From IMG/VR virus record IMGVR_UViG_3300009034_002814, positions 1 to 24,190 of that record: 24,190 bases of DNA, one strand, 5' to 3'. The translations under genes were made by a program, and so were the position numbers. This document shows, one piece after another, positions 6,446-13,506 of this stretch (positions are counted from its first letter, which is position 1; each line of letters opens with the position of its first letter). The stretch comes from a virus. A model generated the notes under the pieces. That model saw nothing but the letters and a program-made list of their open reading frames with translations. It was not told the DNA's origin and did not search any database.

Positions 6446-8347
6446 ATGCCTTGGGACGTGACGGATCAATATATAAGAAGCGGTCATAAAACACCTGGGG
6501 ACCCTTGCCGAACCATTACAATAAGCGCGGATCAAGGAATCAAAGCGATTTATTGTAAATATGGGGACAAATGGGCTATTCAAAGCTACCTTTTCAGTAA
6601 AGCTAAGGGATGGACAGTGAGCAAAGCGAAGGCGTGGTTTCAGCAACACAGAGAAAGCGTAAAAGAAACGCGTCACGACGATTTTCAGCAGATTCTTGAC
6701 CGTTTTGTAATGTTTTTCGGCGATGAGGAAGGAACCCAAATGTATAAAGACTTCCTCAAACAAAACGGACTTGACGAAACTAAACCTTACACCATTGAAG
6801 ACCAAATTTTAGATGAGAAACTCCGAGAAAGCTTCGAGTGGACGGAACCCCTCATCAAATATTGGAAGAAAGATAAGGAAGCCAAATATTACAAAACTCG
6901 GTTGCTTACTGCGAACATCAGCATGAACCTGAACGATTACACAAATCCAGAAGACATGACTTTCGCCGCCAGCAACTTGGGTTGGCGCCCCTTAAACATA
7001 GATCATGACCATAGACTGCGCCTTCCGTTTCCCGATAACCGTTTGGAAATTGGGCGAGTTAGCGAAGAGGGAAACAGCATTGAAGCTGTTCTCCGTATTC
7101 ACAACGAATCCAAAAAGATTCAAGACATGATTAAAAACCGAAAGGTTGTTCATCCAAGCATCGAGGCCCATCCCATTTGCGGCATCACAAAACAAGATGG
7201 ACACAACATTCCAACTTGTGGTTACTATTTAGATGAAGTTGCTTTGTTGCGAAAGAAATATCATTTGCCTGGGGATCCTCTCAGCCAGATTTTCCCTATG
7301 CCCCTAAACGAATCTCTCGCAACACGGTTGGTTGAATCTTTACAAACTCATGATCATGGAGTTTTATCTCAGATGAAAGAAAATATAACACCGAGAGGTG
7401 AAAATAAAAAAATGACTAAAAAAGAAGAAAAAACGCAAGAACAATTCACTGATTTACCAGACAGTTCATTTGCATGTATAGTAGGTGAAGGCGACAGCAA
7501 AATCAGGAAACTACCAATCCACGACGCAGCTCATACACGAAACGCGATGGCACGCCATAACCAAACGGAAGGGTGTCAAACAGCCGAAGTTAAGGCAAAA
7601 ATCTGTCGGGCAGCAAGAAAATTTAACATTGAAAACGCTTTTGAAAAAGGCGGTTTTTGTTATACAGGCGAATCTGTTGAATCCATCGAAGAGATGGCCA
7701 AGAAAGACAACAAAATCAATGAGTTAACTCAGAAAGTTTACGAATTAGAGAAAGATGGCGTTGTGAAGGACGAAACGATAATTCAATCGAAAGAATCAAT
7801 CGAGCGGATGGCAAAGAAAATCGCAAAAATGGAGAGAGATGCATCCAAAACCACATCGAAAGACGCGGAAAACAAAGAAACCATAAAGAATCTACACGCA
7901 AGAATCGCTGAATTGGAAACTACTCAAAACGAATTGAAGGGTGAAAACGTTGAACTTAAAGATCAAGCGGAAATCGCAAACAGTGAGAAAACCGAACTCG
8001 GAAATCAGAAAGATAACTTAGAAGAAGCAAACGCAAAACTACGTACGCGAGTCAGCAAACTTAGTGCAGAATGCGACGAAGCAAAATCTGAAACCGCAAA
8101 AGCAAAGCAAGATGCCATAAACGAAACTAGGGCGCGTGCAACTCTTCAAGAAGATAACGCTGATTTACGCGAGCAAGAAGCAGATAGTGCGAGGCGAATC
8201 AGCGAGTTAAGCACCAAGCGAGTCGAAGATGCAAGGCGAATACACAAACTTGAAGAAGAACTAGGGCAGACAAAAGATACGCTTCAAGAGGCTCTCTATA
8301 AACTAAAGAAAACTCGGCGCATCGCGAAGATCAAAATAAAACGCTGA
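6446..8347 (+). CDS. Prohead protease fused to coiled-coil scaffold
   Basis: A 633-residue head-assembly protein. Residues about 1-75 form an N-terminal module seen in phage head proteins (SGHKTPGDPCRTITISADQG, then WAIQSYLFSKAKGWTVSKA). Residues about 145-290 look like an HK97/U35-type serine protease: NIDHDH (His187 or His189) and VVHPSIEAHP (Ser238). The His-Ser spacing of about 50 matches HK97-family proteases. Residues about 335-400 resemble the DUF6582 module (LPDSSFACIV, RKLPIHDAAHTRNAMAR, KICRAARKF). Residues about 410-620 are a long charged coiled coil, the likely scaffold, which the protease would remove during maturation. It lies directly before the capsid gene, as expected. An internal in-frame ATG (residue 323) has its own ribosome binding site. 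The protease call rests on these motifs and position. Confidence 0.85.
   Translation: MPWDVTDQYIRSGHKTPGDPCRTITISADQGIKAIYCKYGDKWAIQSYLFSKAKGWTVSKAKAWFQQHRESVKETRHDDFQQILDRFVMFFGDEEGTQMYKDFLKQNGLDETKPYTIEDQILDEKLRESFEWTEPLIKYWKKDKEAKYYKTRLLTANISMNLNDYTNPEDMTFAASNLGWRPLNIDHDHRLRLPFPDNRLEIGRVSEEGNSIEAVLRIHNESKKIQDMIKNRKVVHPSIEAHPICGITKQDGHNIPTCGYYLDEVALLRKKYHLPGDPLSQIFPMPLNESLATRLVESLQTHDHGVLSQMKENITPRGENKKMTKKEEKTQEQFTDLPDSSFACIVGEGDSKIRKLPIHDAAHTRNAMARHNQTEGCQTAEVKAKICRAARKFNIENAFEKGGFCYTGESVESIEEMAKKDNKINELTQKVYELEKDGVVKDETIIQSKESIERMAKKIAKMERDASKTTSKDAENKETIKNLHARIAELETTQNELKGENVELKDQAEIANSEKTELGNQKDNLEEANAKLRTRVSKLSAECDEAKSETAKAKQDAINETRARATLQEDNADLREQEADSARRISELSTKRVEDARRIHKLEEELGQTKDTLQEALYKLKKTRRIAKIKIKR
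7393..7414 (+). promoter_or_regulatory. Internal ribosome binding site and start for a free scaffold protein
   Basis: GAGAGGTG at 7393-7400 lies 11 bases before ATG 7412, which is in frame with the protease gene (codon 323). The product from here, about 311 residues, would begin MTKKEEKTQEQF and contain the DUF6582-like module and the complete coiled coil but no protease. This is the lambda C/Nu3 arrangement. Confidence 0.55.
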
Positions 8348-8363
8348 ATTCTCAACTTCCCAA

Positions 8364-8377
8364 CTTTTTTGTTCTTT
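8364..8377 (+). terminator. T-rich terminator after the protease-scaffold gene
   Basis: A run of six T (8365-8370), followed by a second T-rich group ending at 8377, lies shortly after the stop at 8347 and just before the TATA element of the capsid gene. This fits an archaeal T-tract terminator separating early head genes from a separately driven capsid gene. Confidence 0.4.
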
Positions 8378-8383
8378 ACCCAA

Positions 8384-8390
8384 TTTATAG
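8384..8390 (+). promoter_or_regulatory. Probable TATA box for the capsid gene
   Basis: TTTATAG preceded by CAA lies between the T-tract and the capsid leader. With the usual archaeal spacing transcription would start near 8412-8416, giving a leader of about 95 bases. Extra promoters before the capsid gene are common because it needs high expression. Confidence 0.45.
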
Positions 8391-8421
8391 TGACTATTTT
8401 ACGTAAGTCACCTAGAGCGAA

Positions 8422-8463
8422 CCTCCCCAATGACGGGGGTCGGCAGAGTGAGGGCGCCTGTCG
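8422..8463 (+). other. GC-rich structured leader of the capsid mRNA
   Basis: In an otherwise AT-rich gap, two adjacent hairpins can form: CCCC 8425-8428 with GGGG 8435-8438, and CGGCAG 8441-8446 with CTGTCG 8458-8463 (one G-U pair). No good ribosome binding site is seen directly before ATG 8508, so the leader may set mRNA stability or translation. Confidence 0.4.
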
Positions 8464-8507
8464 TGACGCACAGCAGTGTGATCCAGCCCAAAATTAAGTG
8501 ATGTATT

Positions 8508-9635
8508 ATGTCAGAAGAAAAAGAAATCACCGTTGAAGTTGATTTAGGTAGCGTAAAGAAGGAACTGATTGAAGCATTAGACCTCCGTTTCAAGGAACTA
8601 AGCGAGAAGATGGTTCCCGGAGAAACTCCAGACAGCGAAACAGAAGACCTAGAAGACGACACGCCAACAGACTACCGAATTGGCCTTGTTGAGGCTTTAA
8701 CCAACACAAAGAAAGACTTTGTTTGGAGAGGTCCCCAAGACAACAAGGAAGCCGCAGAAGTTGTCGGCGAAGTAAAAGTTGCTGACCCGAAACTTCAAGA
8801 GGCAATAGGCGCTGTCACAGCGACAAACGCTATTCCAGAGATTTGGGCTGCTGAAGTTGAAAGACTCAGCCAATACCCTGAATCTGCTTTCTGGAACGCG
8901 CCTTACATAAACTGGAAAAAAGATATCCAAGGCAAACCAGGTGACACAATTAACGTTATAACTGTTGCTCCAGTCACATGTGCAGACCTTGCTTGTGAAG
9001 AACCGACAACCACAGCAGCCTCAATCGGTAAAGTTCCAATCACGTTGGCTAACAAAGTTTGTGCTTACTACATTTGTAAAGCGGACATGGAAGATGTTGT
9101 GCCGGACACTATAAACGCTCTTAACGAGGGTTTAGCTCGGTGTCTAGCTGAATGTATAGACAACTACTTCCTAACGCAAGCACAAGTAGGCGCTAACGCT
9201 GGAACCTTAACTGAAGCAGGCGCTATGGTTGGCACGGTTATCGCAAAAGCAATGGGAAGCGTCCAAGCTGGGACATATGAACCAGTTGCGTTGATCATGC
9301 ATCCAGTTGTGTACAAGGGTCTAATGCAGGACAGTCAATTCACGAATGCAGCTACTTTTGGCAACCGTAGCGTTATTGAGCGTGGCGAAATCGACAGTTA
9401 CCTTGGCGTTCAAATGGTTGAAAGGCCAAAGGGTACTTTGTTGATTGGAGGCGGAACTTACAGGAGCCTCTTGCTGGCTAAAGGCGCTATTGCAGGTGCC
9501 ATTAAACGCGCTATCGAAGTTGAAACCGAATATGTTGTGCGTTTGCAACAGAAATTCGTGTTGGCAAGCGTGCGGTTCGGTGGAACTGTCGTGCACACCA
9601 ACGGTATTTTCTGGATACAAACCGTGCAAAGCTGA
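8508..9635 (+). CDS. Major capsid protein, HK97 fold
   Basis: A 375-residue HK97-type major capsid protein. Residues about 1-60 are a charged helical delta/scaffold-like arm (KEITVEVDLGSVKKELIEAL) with an acidic linker, probably removed by the upstream protease. The core begins about residue 95 (LQEAIGAVTATNAIPEIWA). The extended loop and spine follow (KPGDTINVITVAPVTCADLA and the ADMEDVV helix region), then the A-domain (LIMHPVVYKGLMQDSQFTNA, SYLGVQMVER) and the terminal FVLASVRFGGTVVHTNGI strand typical of the family. Several Cys (TCADLACEE, KVCAYYICKAD, RCLAECID) are unusual for a capsid protein and could form metal sites or cross-links. It has its own promoter-like region, and hairpins follow its stop directly. 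Family assignment is by pattern and gene order. Confidence 0.88.
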   Translation: MSEEKEITVEVDLGSVKKELIEALDLRFKELSEKMVPGETPDSETEDLEDDTPTDYRIGLVEALTNTKKDFVWRGPQDNKEAAEVVGEVKVADPKLQEAIGAVTATNAIPEIWAAEVERLSQYPESAFWNAPYINWKKDIQGKPGDTINVITVAPVTCADLACEEPTTTAASIGKVPITLANKVCAYYICKADMEDVVPDTINALNEGLARCLAECIDNYFLTQAQVGANAGTLTEAGAMVGTVIAKAMGSVQAGTYEPVALIMHPVVYKGLMQDSQFTNAATFGNRSVIERGEIDSYLGVQMVERPKGTLLIGGGTYRSLLLAKGAIAGAIKRAIEVETEYVVRLQQKFVLASVRFGGTVVHTNGIFWIQTVQS

Positions 9636-9683
9636 TAGACTACTCATAGTCTAACAGTAGACTATTGGGAGCCTCTTTGAGGC
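9636..9683 (+). repeat. Triple heptamer and stem-loops after the capsid gene
   Basis: TAGACTA (9636-9642), TAGTCTA (9647-9653) and TAGACTA (9658-9664) are spaced by four bases, so the middle copy can pair with either outer one in a perfect 7-bp hairpin. A second hairpin, GCCTC-TTT-GAGGC (9671-9683), follows. They begin directly after the capsid stop codon and probably protect the 3' end of the capsid mRNA or lower readthrough into the accessory genes. Confidence 0.6.
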
Positions 9684-9734
9684 AATGACCTTCCCCCACA
9701 TTTTAGGGTTACAAGTTTAAAGGAGAATTAGTTT

Positions 9735-11714
9735 TTGGAGAAAAAGAAAGTTAAGTATAGTAGCAAGAAAAAGTTCAAAGGCTCAAAAAACAGCGATTTT
9801 TACGGCGAAGGATATTTCTTAAGCGCCCAAGGAAGCAACTATGGTCGCCGAGACAAAACTGGAAACCTACTTTTCGTTCCCTACGAAGAACAATATTATT
9901 TGCCTCGCAACCGAGAAGTTGCAAAACACATCGTTCAAAAGTTTCATCCACAACGAGTTTTAGTTCTTGGGTGTGCTCGCGGTTACCTTGTTAAAGCCCT
10001 CCGCGCACTGAATATTGATGCTGTTGGTGTTGACATTAGCGCGTGGGCAATCGAAAATGCACCGAGCGATGTTCAAGATTTCTTGTACGTCGGCGACATA
10101 TGTGATCTCTCGCTCTGGAAGAACAAAAGCTTTGATGTAGTAGTGGCCTTCGACGTTCTAGAGCATATTCGAATTCCCGACTTATACAAAGCCATAAGCG
10201 AAACGTGTAGAGTTGGAAAAAACGTTTTATTAGATGTTCCAATCGCCGATGACGATTTAAGCCCCGACAGAAGCAATGGAACCGACAAAAGCCATGTTAG
10301 TGTTTACACGCCAGATTGGTGGAAAAAACAATTCAAAAAAAGAGGATTACTATCCACCGCAGAACATGTATATAGTTATCCCGAAGGCGACAAAGGCGCT
10401 TCCATTACTTTTCGACCAAAAAAATATCGGCGAAAAACGGTTGTATCGGTTTCCCCCGATAGTAAAAATTTCAGAATCCTACTTTTAAGCAATGCACCCT
10501 TCGTTCCTTCAGGCTACGGAGTGCAAACCGGAGGCATGGCTTATCGATGGTTGAAACATTATGATGTTCGGGTGTTAGCGAATTACGGTCTTGAGGGCCG
10601 AGCGTTAGGTTTGAATGATTTGTATATTTACCCGAAACTGTATAACGACGAATTTGGCGCGTTGACAGCCCAGCTAGTTAATGCTTACTGGAAATATGAT
10701 GTTTTAGTAACGCTTTTTGACATTTGGATGGGTGCTTTCACAACACCGAAACTTATTCATCCCCGCTGGATCCCCATCGTTCCCGTCGATCATAAACCGA
10801 TTCCTGAACAGACACTTCAGCAAGCAACACAAGCCTACAAAGTTGTTGCCATGAGCAAATTTGGTTATGACCAGTTTCGGCAAGGAGGAATTGAAGCGGA
10901 GTTTATTCCGCACGGTATTGACACGAATGTTTTTAAGCCGTCGGAAAACAAGAAAGAAGACAAGATATGGCTTGAAAAACACAGCAAATCAATGAATGCA
11001 CCATCTATTGTGGAAATAACTGAAGATTCCTTCTTAATTGGAGTAAACGCCGCCAACAAAGACCCGTTCCGCAAAAGTTTTCCGCGAATGATGTTAGGAT
11101 TCCAAATCTTTCTAGACAACAACCCAGACGCAAAAAAAGATGCGCGAATGTATATTCACGCTTGGCAAAGTGGCGCCCGAAATCTTCAACGAGACGCACG
11201 GGTGTTGAAGGTTGACAAATATATTAAAACAACTTTCATGTATGACCTGCTTTGTGGCCTCAACGACCAAAACATGACGCGCATGTATAACGCCCTAGAT
11301 GTTTTCGGTAATTGCGCTCAAGCAGAAGGTTTTGGGATTCCAATTTTAGAGGCGTGTGCGTGTGGTGTGCCTCCGATTACAACTGATTGGACAAGCATGA
11401 CTGAATTAACAGTGGGTCATGGCTGGTTGATTCCGCCATTAACGAATTATTTGACGGCGTTAAGCAGTTTGTGGGCGATTCCCAACGAATATAAAATCGC
11501 CGAAGCCTACGAAGATGCCTACAACAACCCTAAAAAAGTTCGTAAACTAGGGAAAAAAGCCAGAAAATTTAGTTTAGGTTACAACTGGGATACGCAGGTT
11601 ATTCCTAAGTGGATTCGGCTTTTTGAAGATGTTCGCGCGGAAATAAAAAGCTTTGGGATTAGCGAGGAGAAAAACAAGGCTTACCTCGAAAAAGCAAAGG
11701 AAATTCTAGCATAA
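9735..11714 (+). CDS. Methyltransferase-glycosyltransferase fusion protein
   Basis: A 659-residue two-domain enzyme starting at TTG 9735, with AGGAGA (9721-9726) at good distance; no in-frame ATG fits better. The N-terminus is very basic (KKKVKYSSKKKFKG). Residues about 65-200 form a class I SAM methyltransferase: VLVLGCARGYLVKAL (motif I), AVGVDIS (acidic end of strand 2), DVVVAFDVLEHI (motif IV/post). Residues about 235-650 form a GT-B glycosyltransferase of the GT4 type: SNAPFVPSGYGVQTGG (N-terminal Gly-rich loop), SKFGYDQF and FIPHGIDTNVF, and QAEGFGIPILEACACGVPPI with the E-x7-E donor site. It probably transfers an activated sugar and methylates a sugar or protein acceptor. It is the first gene of the accessory island behind the capsid gene. 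The acceptor is unknown. Confidence 0.85.
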   Translation: MEKKKVKYSSKKKFKGSKNSDFYGEGYFLSAQGSNYGRRDKTGNLLFVPYEEQYYLPRNREVAKHIVQKFHPQRVLVLGCARGYLVKALRALNIDAVGVDISAWAIENAPSDVQDFLYVGDICDLSLWKNKSFDVVVAFDVLEHIRIPDLYKAISETCRVGKNVLLDVPIADDDLSPDRSNGTDKSHVSVYTPDWWKKQFKKRGLLSTAEHVYSYPEGDKGASITFRPKKYRRKTVVSVSPDSKNFRILLLSNAPFVPSGYGVQTGGMAYRWLKHYDVRVLANYGLEGRALGLNDLYIYPKLYNDEFGALTAQLVNAYWKYDVLVTLFDIWMGAFTTPKLIHPRWIPIVPVDHKPIPEQTLQQATQAYKVVAMSKFGYDQFRQGGIEAEFIPHGIDTNVFKPSENKKEDKIWLEKHSKSMNAPSIVEITEDSFLIGVNAANKDPFRKSFPRMMLGFQIFLDNNPDAKKDARMYIHAWQSGARNLQRDARVLKVDKYIKTTFMYDLLCGLNDQNMTRMYNALDVFGNCAQAEGFGIPILEACACGVPPITTDWTSMTELTVGHGWLIPPLTNYLTALSSLWAIPNEYKIAEAYEDAYNNPKKVRKLGKKARKFSLGYNWDTQVIPKWIRLFEDVRAEIKSFGISEEKNKAYLEKAKEILA

Positions 11715-11721
11715 CAATACA

Positions 11722-11728
11722 TTTATAT
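11722..11728 (+). promoter_or_regulatory. TATA box of the tRNA gene
   Basis: TTTATAT centred about 31 bases before the tRNA 5' end matches archaeal promoter geometry for a tRNA starting at or just before its first base. It suggests that the tRNA has its own promoter in addition to any readthrough. Confidence 0.5.
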
Positions 11729-11755
11729 GTGACGTGTAGCTTACCCATGATATAT

Positions 11756-12104
11756 GCGAGGGTAGCCAAGCTTGGTTGAAGGCGCTCGGCTTAACTCGCC
11801 TGAAACTGAAATGGAAGAATGTATTGAATCTTCGGCAACTTAAAGTGGGAGTCTTCGCCCCAAAATTTGATTTATTGATGAGCGAAGGGAGATTCAGTTG
11901 CCCTCTTTCTTCCGTTTCAGCAGGGTTCGAGTTAAGGGCGAGGCTAAGGGGCGAAAACCTAACTCCTCCCTACTCTAGCGGTAGAGATGGACGCTAGCGG
12001 AAACCTAGGGCACCCATTCAGAGGATAAGGTCGCTAGGCTCAAGGGCTTGGTTGAGATACCGAGTACATAGGCAACGTCGCAAGTTCGAATCTTGCCCCT
12101 CGCA
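11756..12104 (+). tRNA. tRNA-Leu(UAA) interrupted by a ~263-base intron
   Basis: Exon 1 has acceptor strand GCGAGGG (11756-11762), T8-A9, a type II D arm with GCCA...AGGC and a GG pair in the loop (Leu-like), and the anticodon-stem strand CTCGG (11785-11789) followed by CTTAA, placing anticodon TAA at 11792-11794. Exon 2 has CCGAG (12060-12064), a long variable region of about 15 bases, T arm GCAAG-TTCGAAT-CTTGC (12080-12096), acceptor CCCTCGC (12097-12103) and discriminator A, as in Leu and unlike Ser. Without the insert the tRNA is about 86 bases, normal for type II. It would help decode UUA/UUG in viral mRNAs, or it marks an acquired host tRNA. The 3' CCA is not encoded. Base 37 after splicing would be C or T, which is unusual, so exact junctions are uncertain. 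Confidence 0.8.
11796..12058 (+). other. Structured intron in the tRNA-Leu anticodon loop
   Basis: A bulge-helix-bulge can be drawn at the canonical 37/38 site: helix CTTA (11790-11793) with TGAG (12053-12056, one G-U), a 3-base bulge A-T-A (12057-12059) next to the anticodon stem, and a bulge starting at A11794 on the other side; the outer helix is weak (G98-C100 with 12050-12052). Inside, a long rod pairs CTGAAAC 11800-11806 with 11914-11920, GGAAGAA 11813-11819 with 11907-11913, GGCAACT 11834-11840 with 11896-11902, and CTTCGC 11853-11858 with 11882-11887. A second domain has hairpin CTCTA-GCGG-TAGAG (11973-11986) and CTAGCG 11994-11999 with CGCTAG 12032-12037. No homing endonuclease frame is seen. 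Boundaries are approximate. Confidence 0.6.
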
Positions 12105-12127
12105 CTAATATTTTTGGAGAAATTGAA

Positions 12128-12544
12128 ATGGATAAAGAAGTTTTGGAGAAGATAACAAAGAAAATCAAGGCAAAAGACTACGAATTAATTAGCAACGATG
12201 TTCGCGGCAAAATTTGGCGCTTGGAAGTTGACGGCAAAGAATACATTTTAATGTACACCGTCAAAGGCGAAGTGCGCGGTGGAGATTTCCACAAGTCGGT
12301 TCAACACGATTTTGCTTTGAAGGGGCGCGTTTTCTTTATAGAAAAAACATGTTTGACGTGTCCCGACGGCAAAGGCGAAAATCTTCGTGTCGTGCATCCG
12401 GGACAAGAGATCATTTTAGCGGTTGGTGTTCCTCATATGATGGTTAGTTTTGATGAATCGCTTGTTTTAGAGTGGCTTGAGGGTCCTTTCGAAAAGACGT
12501 ATTATCGTCCTTTTCGCGACAAAATTGAGGCGAAACCGCAATGA
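12128..12544 (+). CDS. Cupin-fold protein, probable nucleotide-sugar modifying enzyme
   Basis: A 138-residue single-domain protein with GGAGAA just upstream of ATG 12128. The second half has a cupin-like barrel: GEVRGGDFHKSVQHDFALKG (His-containing first motif), then VHPGQEIILAVGVPHMMVSF (Pro-Gly turn and second His). Its stop overlaps the start of the dehydratase gene (ATGA), and such pairs often make deoxy- or keto-sugars, so a sugar isomerase or epimerase role (RmlC/FdtA-like) is plausible. Not all metal or catalytic residues can be matched by eye, so a non-catalytic sugar-binding cupin remains possible. Confidence 0.7.
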   Translation: MDKEVLEKITKKIKAKDYELISNDVRGKIWRLEVDGKEYILMYTVKGEVRGGDFHKSVQHDFALKGRVFFIEKTCLTCPDGKGENLRVVHPGQEIILAVGVPHMMVSFDESLVLEWLEGPFEKTYYRPFRDKIEAKPQ

Positions 12545-13506
12545 AATACTTTATAACTGGCGGTTCCGGCTTTATTGGGAGCAATTTCATCGATTATATA
12601 CTTAAAGAGAAAGGAAACGATGTTCTCAACTACAGCAGACATACTTACGCTATGAATCCGCGAATTTTACAGCATTTGGAGAACGAGGGGCGTTACAAGT
12701 TTGTTGCTGGCGACGTAACCAACGGCGTTTTCTTGCTTAAAACAATAGAGAAGTTTAAGCCAAGCTGTATAGTTCATTTCGCCGCTTCAACACATGTGGA
12801 TCGTTCGTTCCTTTACCCTGAAGAGTTCTTCCAAGCGAACGCTTATGGCACTTTCACGTTGTTGGAAGTGTTGCGAAATCTGAAAGATAAACCGCGACTG
12901 CTTTATATTTCAACTGATGAAGTTTTTGGCGACGTACCTACTGGTTTTTGTAAGGAAGAAGACCGGCTAGAACCTAGAAATCCTTACTCAGCAAGCAAAG
13001 CGGCGGCGGAACAGTTTGTAAATGCGTATCGCCATAGCTATGAAGTGCCAACGGTAATTGTGCGCCTTATGAATAATTTTGGGCCCCGCCAACATCCTGA
13101 AAAACTCATATCAAAAATCATCACACGATGTTTAACCGACACGCCTTTCACATTGTTTAAAGGCGGATCGACACGTGGCTGGATTTATGTTGAAGATTCA
13201 TGTAGAGCAATTGACGAAGTTTTAATTCGAGGGAAAACTGGCGAAATTTATCATGTTCCTCCAACCGCATACAAAACCGTGCCTGAAGTCGCAGAAACCA
13301 TCTTGAACATAATGAGCAAACAAGAGCTCTTTCAAGGGTTTAAGGGACGCCGTCTCAAAGATGACGAACGCTACAGTTTAGACGGTTCAAAACTGATGTA
13401 TGGTCTGGGATGGAGACCATCCACAGAATTTGAGGAAGGGCTGAAACAGACGATAGAATGGTATCGCAAGAATGAATGGTTCTGGAAGCAAGTTTATGCC
13501 CCCTAA
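12541..13506 (+). CDS. NAD-dependent sugar dehydratase, dTDP-glucose 4,6-dehydratase-like
   Basis: A 321-residue extended short-chain dehydrogenase. The N-terminus has the Rossmann motif GGSGFIGS (residues about 7-14). HFAASTHVDRSF (about 80-91) and STDEVFGD (about 122-129) are signatures of dTDP-glucose 4,6-dehydratases, with the Thr-Asp-Glu needed for dehydration. Tyr149 and Lys153 (YSASK) form the catalytic pair. NNFGPRQHPEKLI and RGWIYVEDSCRAID match the substrate-binding region. It would turn an NDP-hexose into the 4-keto-6-deoxy sugar. It overlaps the cupin gene before it and the glycosyltransferase after it, forming a sugar-making and sugar-transferring unit. The exact nucleotide sugar cannot be read from sequence. 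Confidence 0.88.
   Translation: MKYFITGGSGFIGSNFIDYILKEKGNDVLNYSRHTYAMNPRILQHLENEGRYKFVAGDVTNGVFLLKTIEKFKPSCIVHFAASTHVDRSFLYPEEFFQANAYGTFTLLEVLRNLKDKPRLLYISTDEVFGDVPTGFCKEEDRLEPRNPYSASKAAAEQFVNAYRHSYEVPTVIVRLMNNFGPRQHPEKLISKIITRCLTDTPFTLFKGGSTRGWIYVEDSCRAIDEVLIRGKTGEIYHVPPTAYKTVPEVAETILNIMSKQELFQGFKGRRLKDDERYSLDGSKLMYGLGWRPSTEFEEGLKQTIEWYRKNEWFWKQVYAP

Noticed and set aside
11776-11997. 73-residue open frame inside the tRNA intron
   Set aside because: It begins within the tRNA D arm and has no domain or LAGLIDADG-like motif; the region is explained by RNA pairing.
11756-12104. Group I intron in tRNA-Leu(UAA), as in cyanobacteria
   Set aside because: Some group I-like pieces exist: GCGGAAACC and TTCAGAGGAT stretches, CTAGCG/CGCTAG as P3-like, CTCAA/TTGAG as P8-like, and GGAT/ATACC as P7-like. 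But there is no room for P4-P6 between 12000 and 12017, the P7-like arm would use exon bases, and joining after the U does not restore anticodon UAA. A BHB intron fits better, although not perfectly.
11756-12104. tRNA as an integration (att) site of a provirus
   Set aside because: The gene is complete, lies between virus-type genes on both sides, and no integrase or direct repeat of its 3' end is visible in the window.
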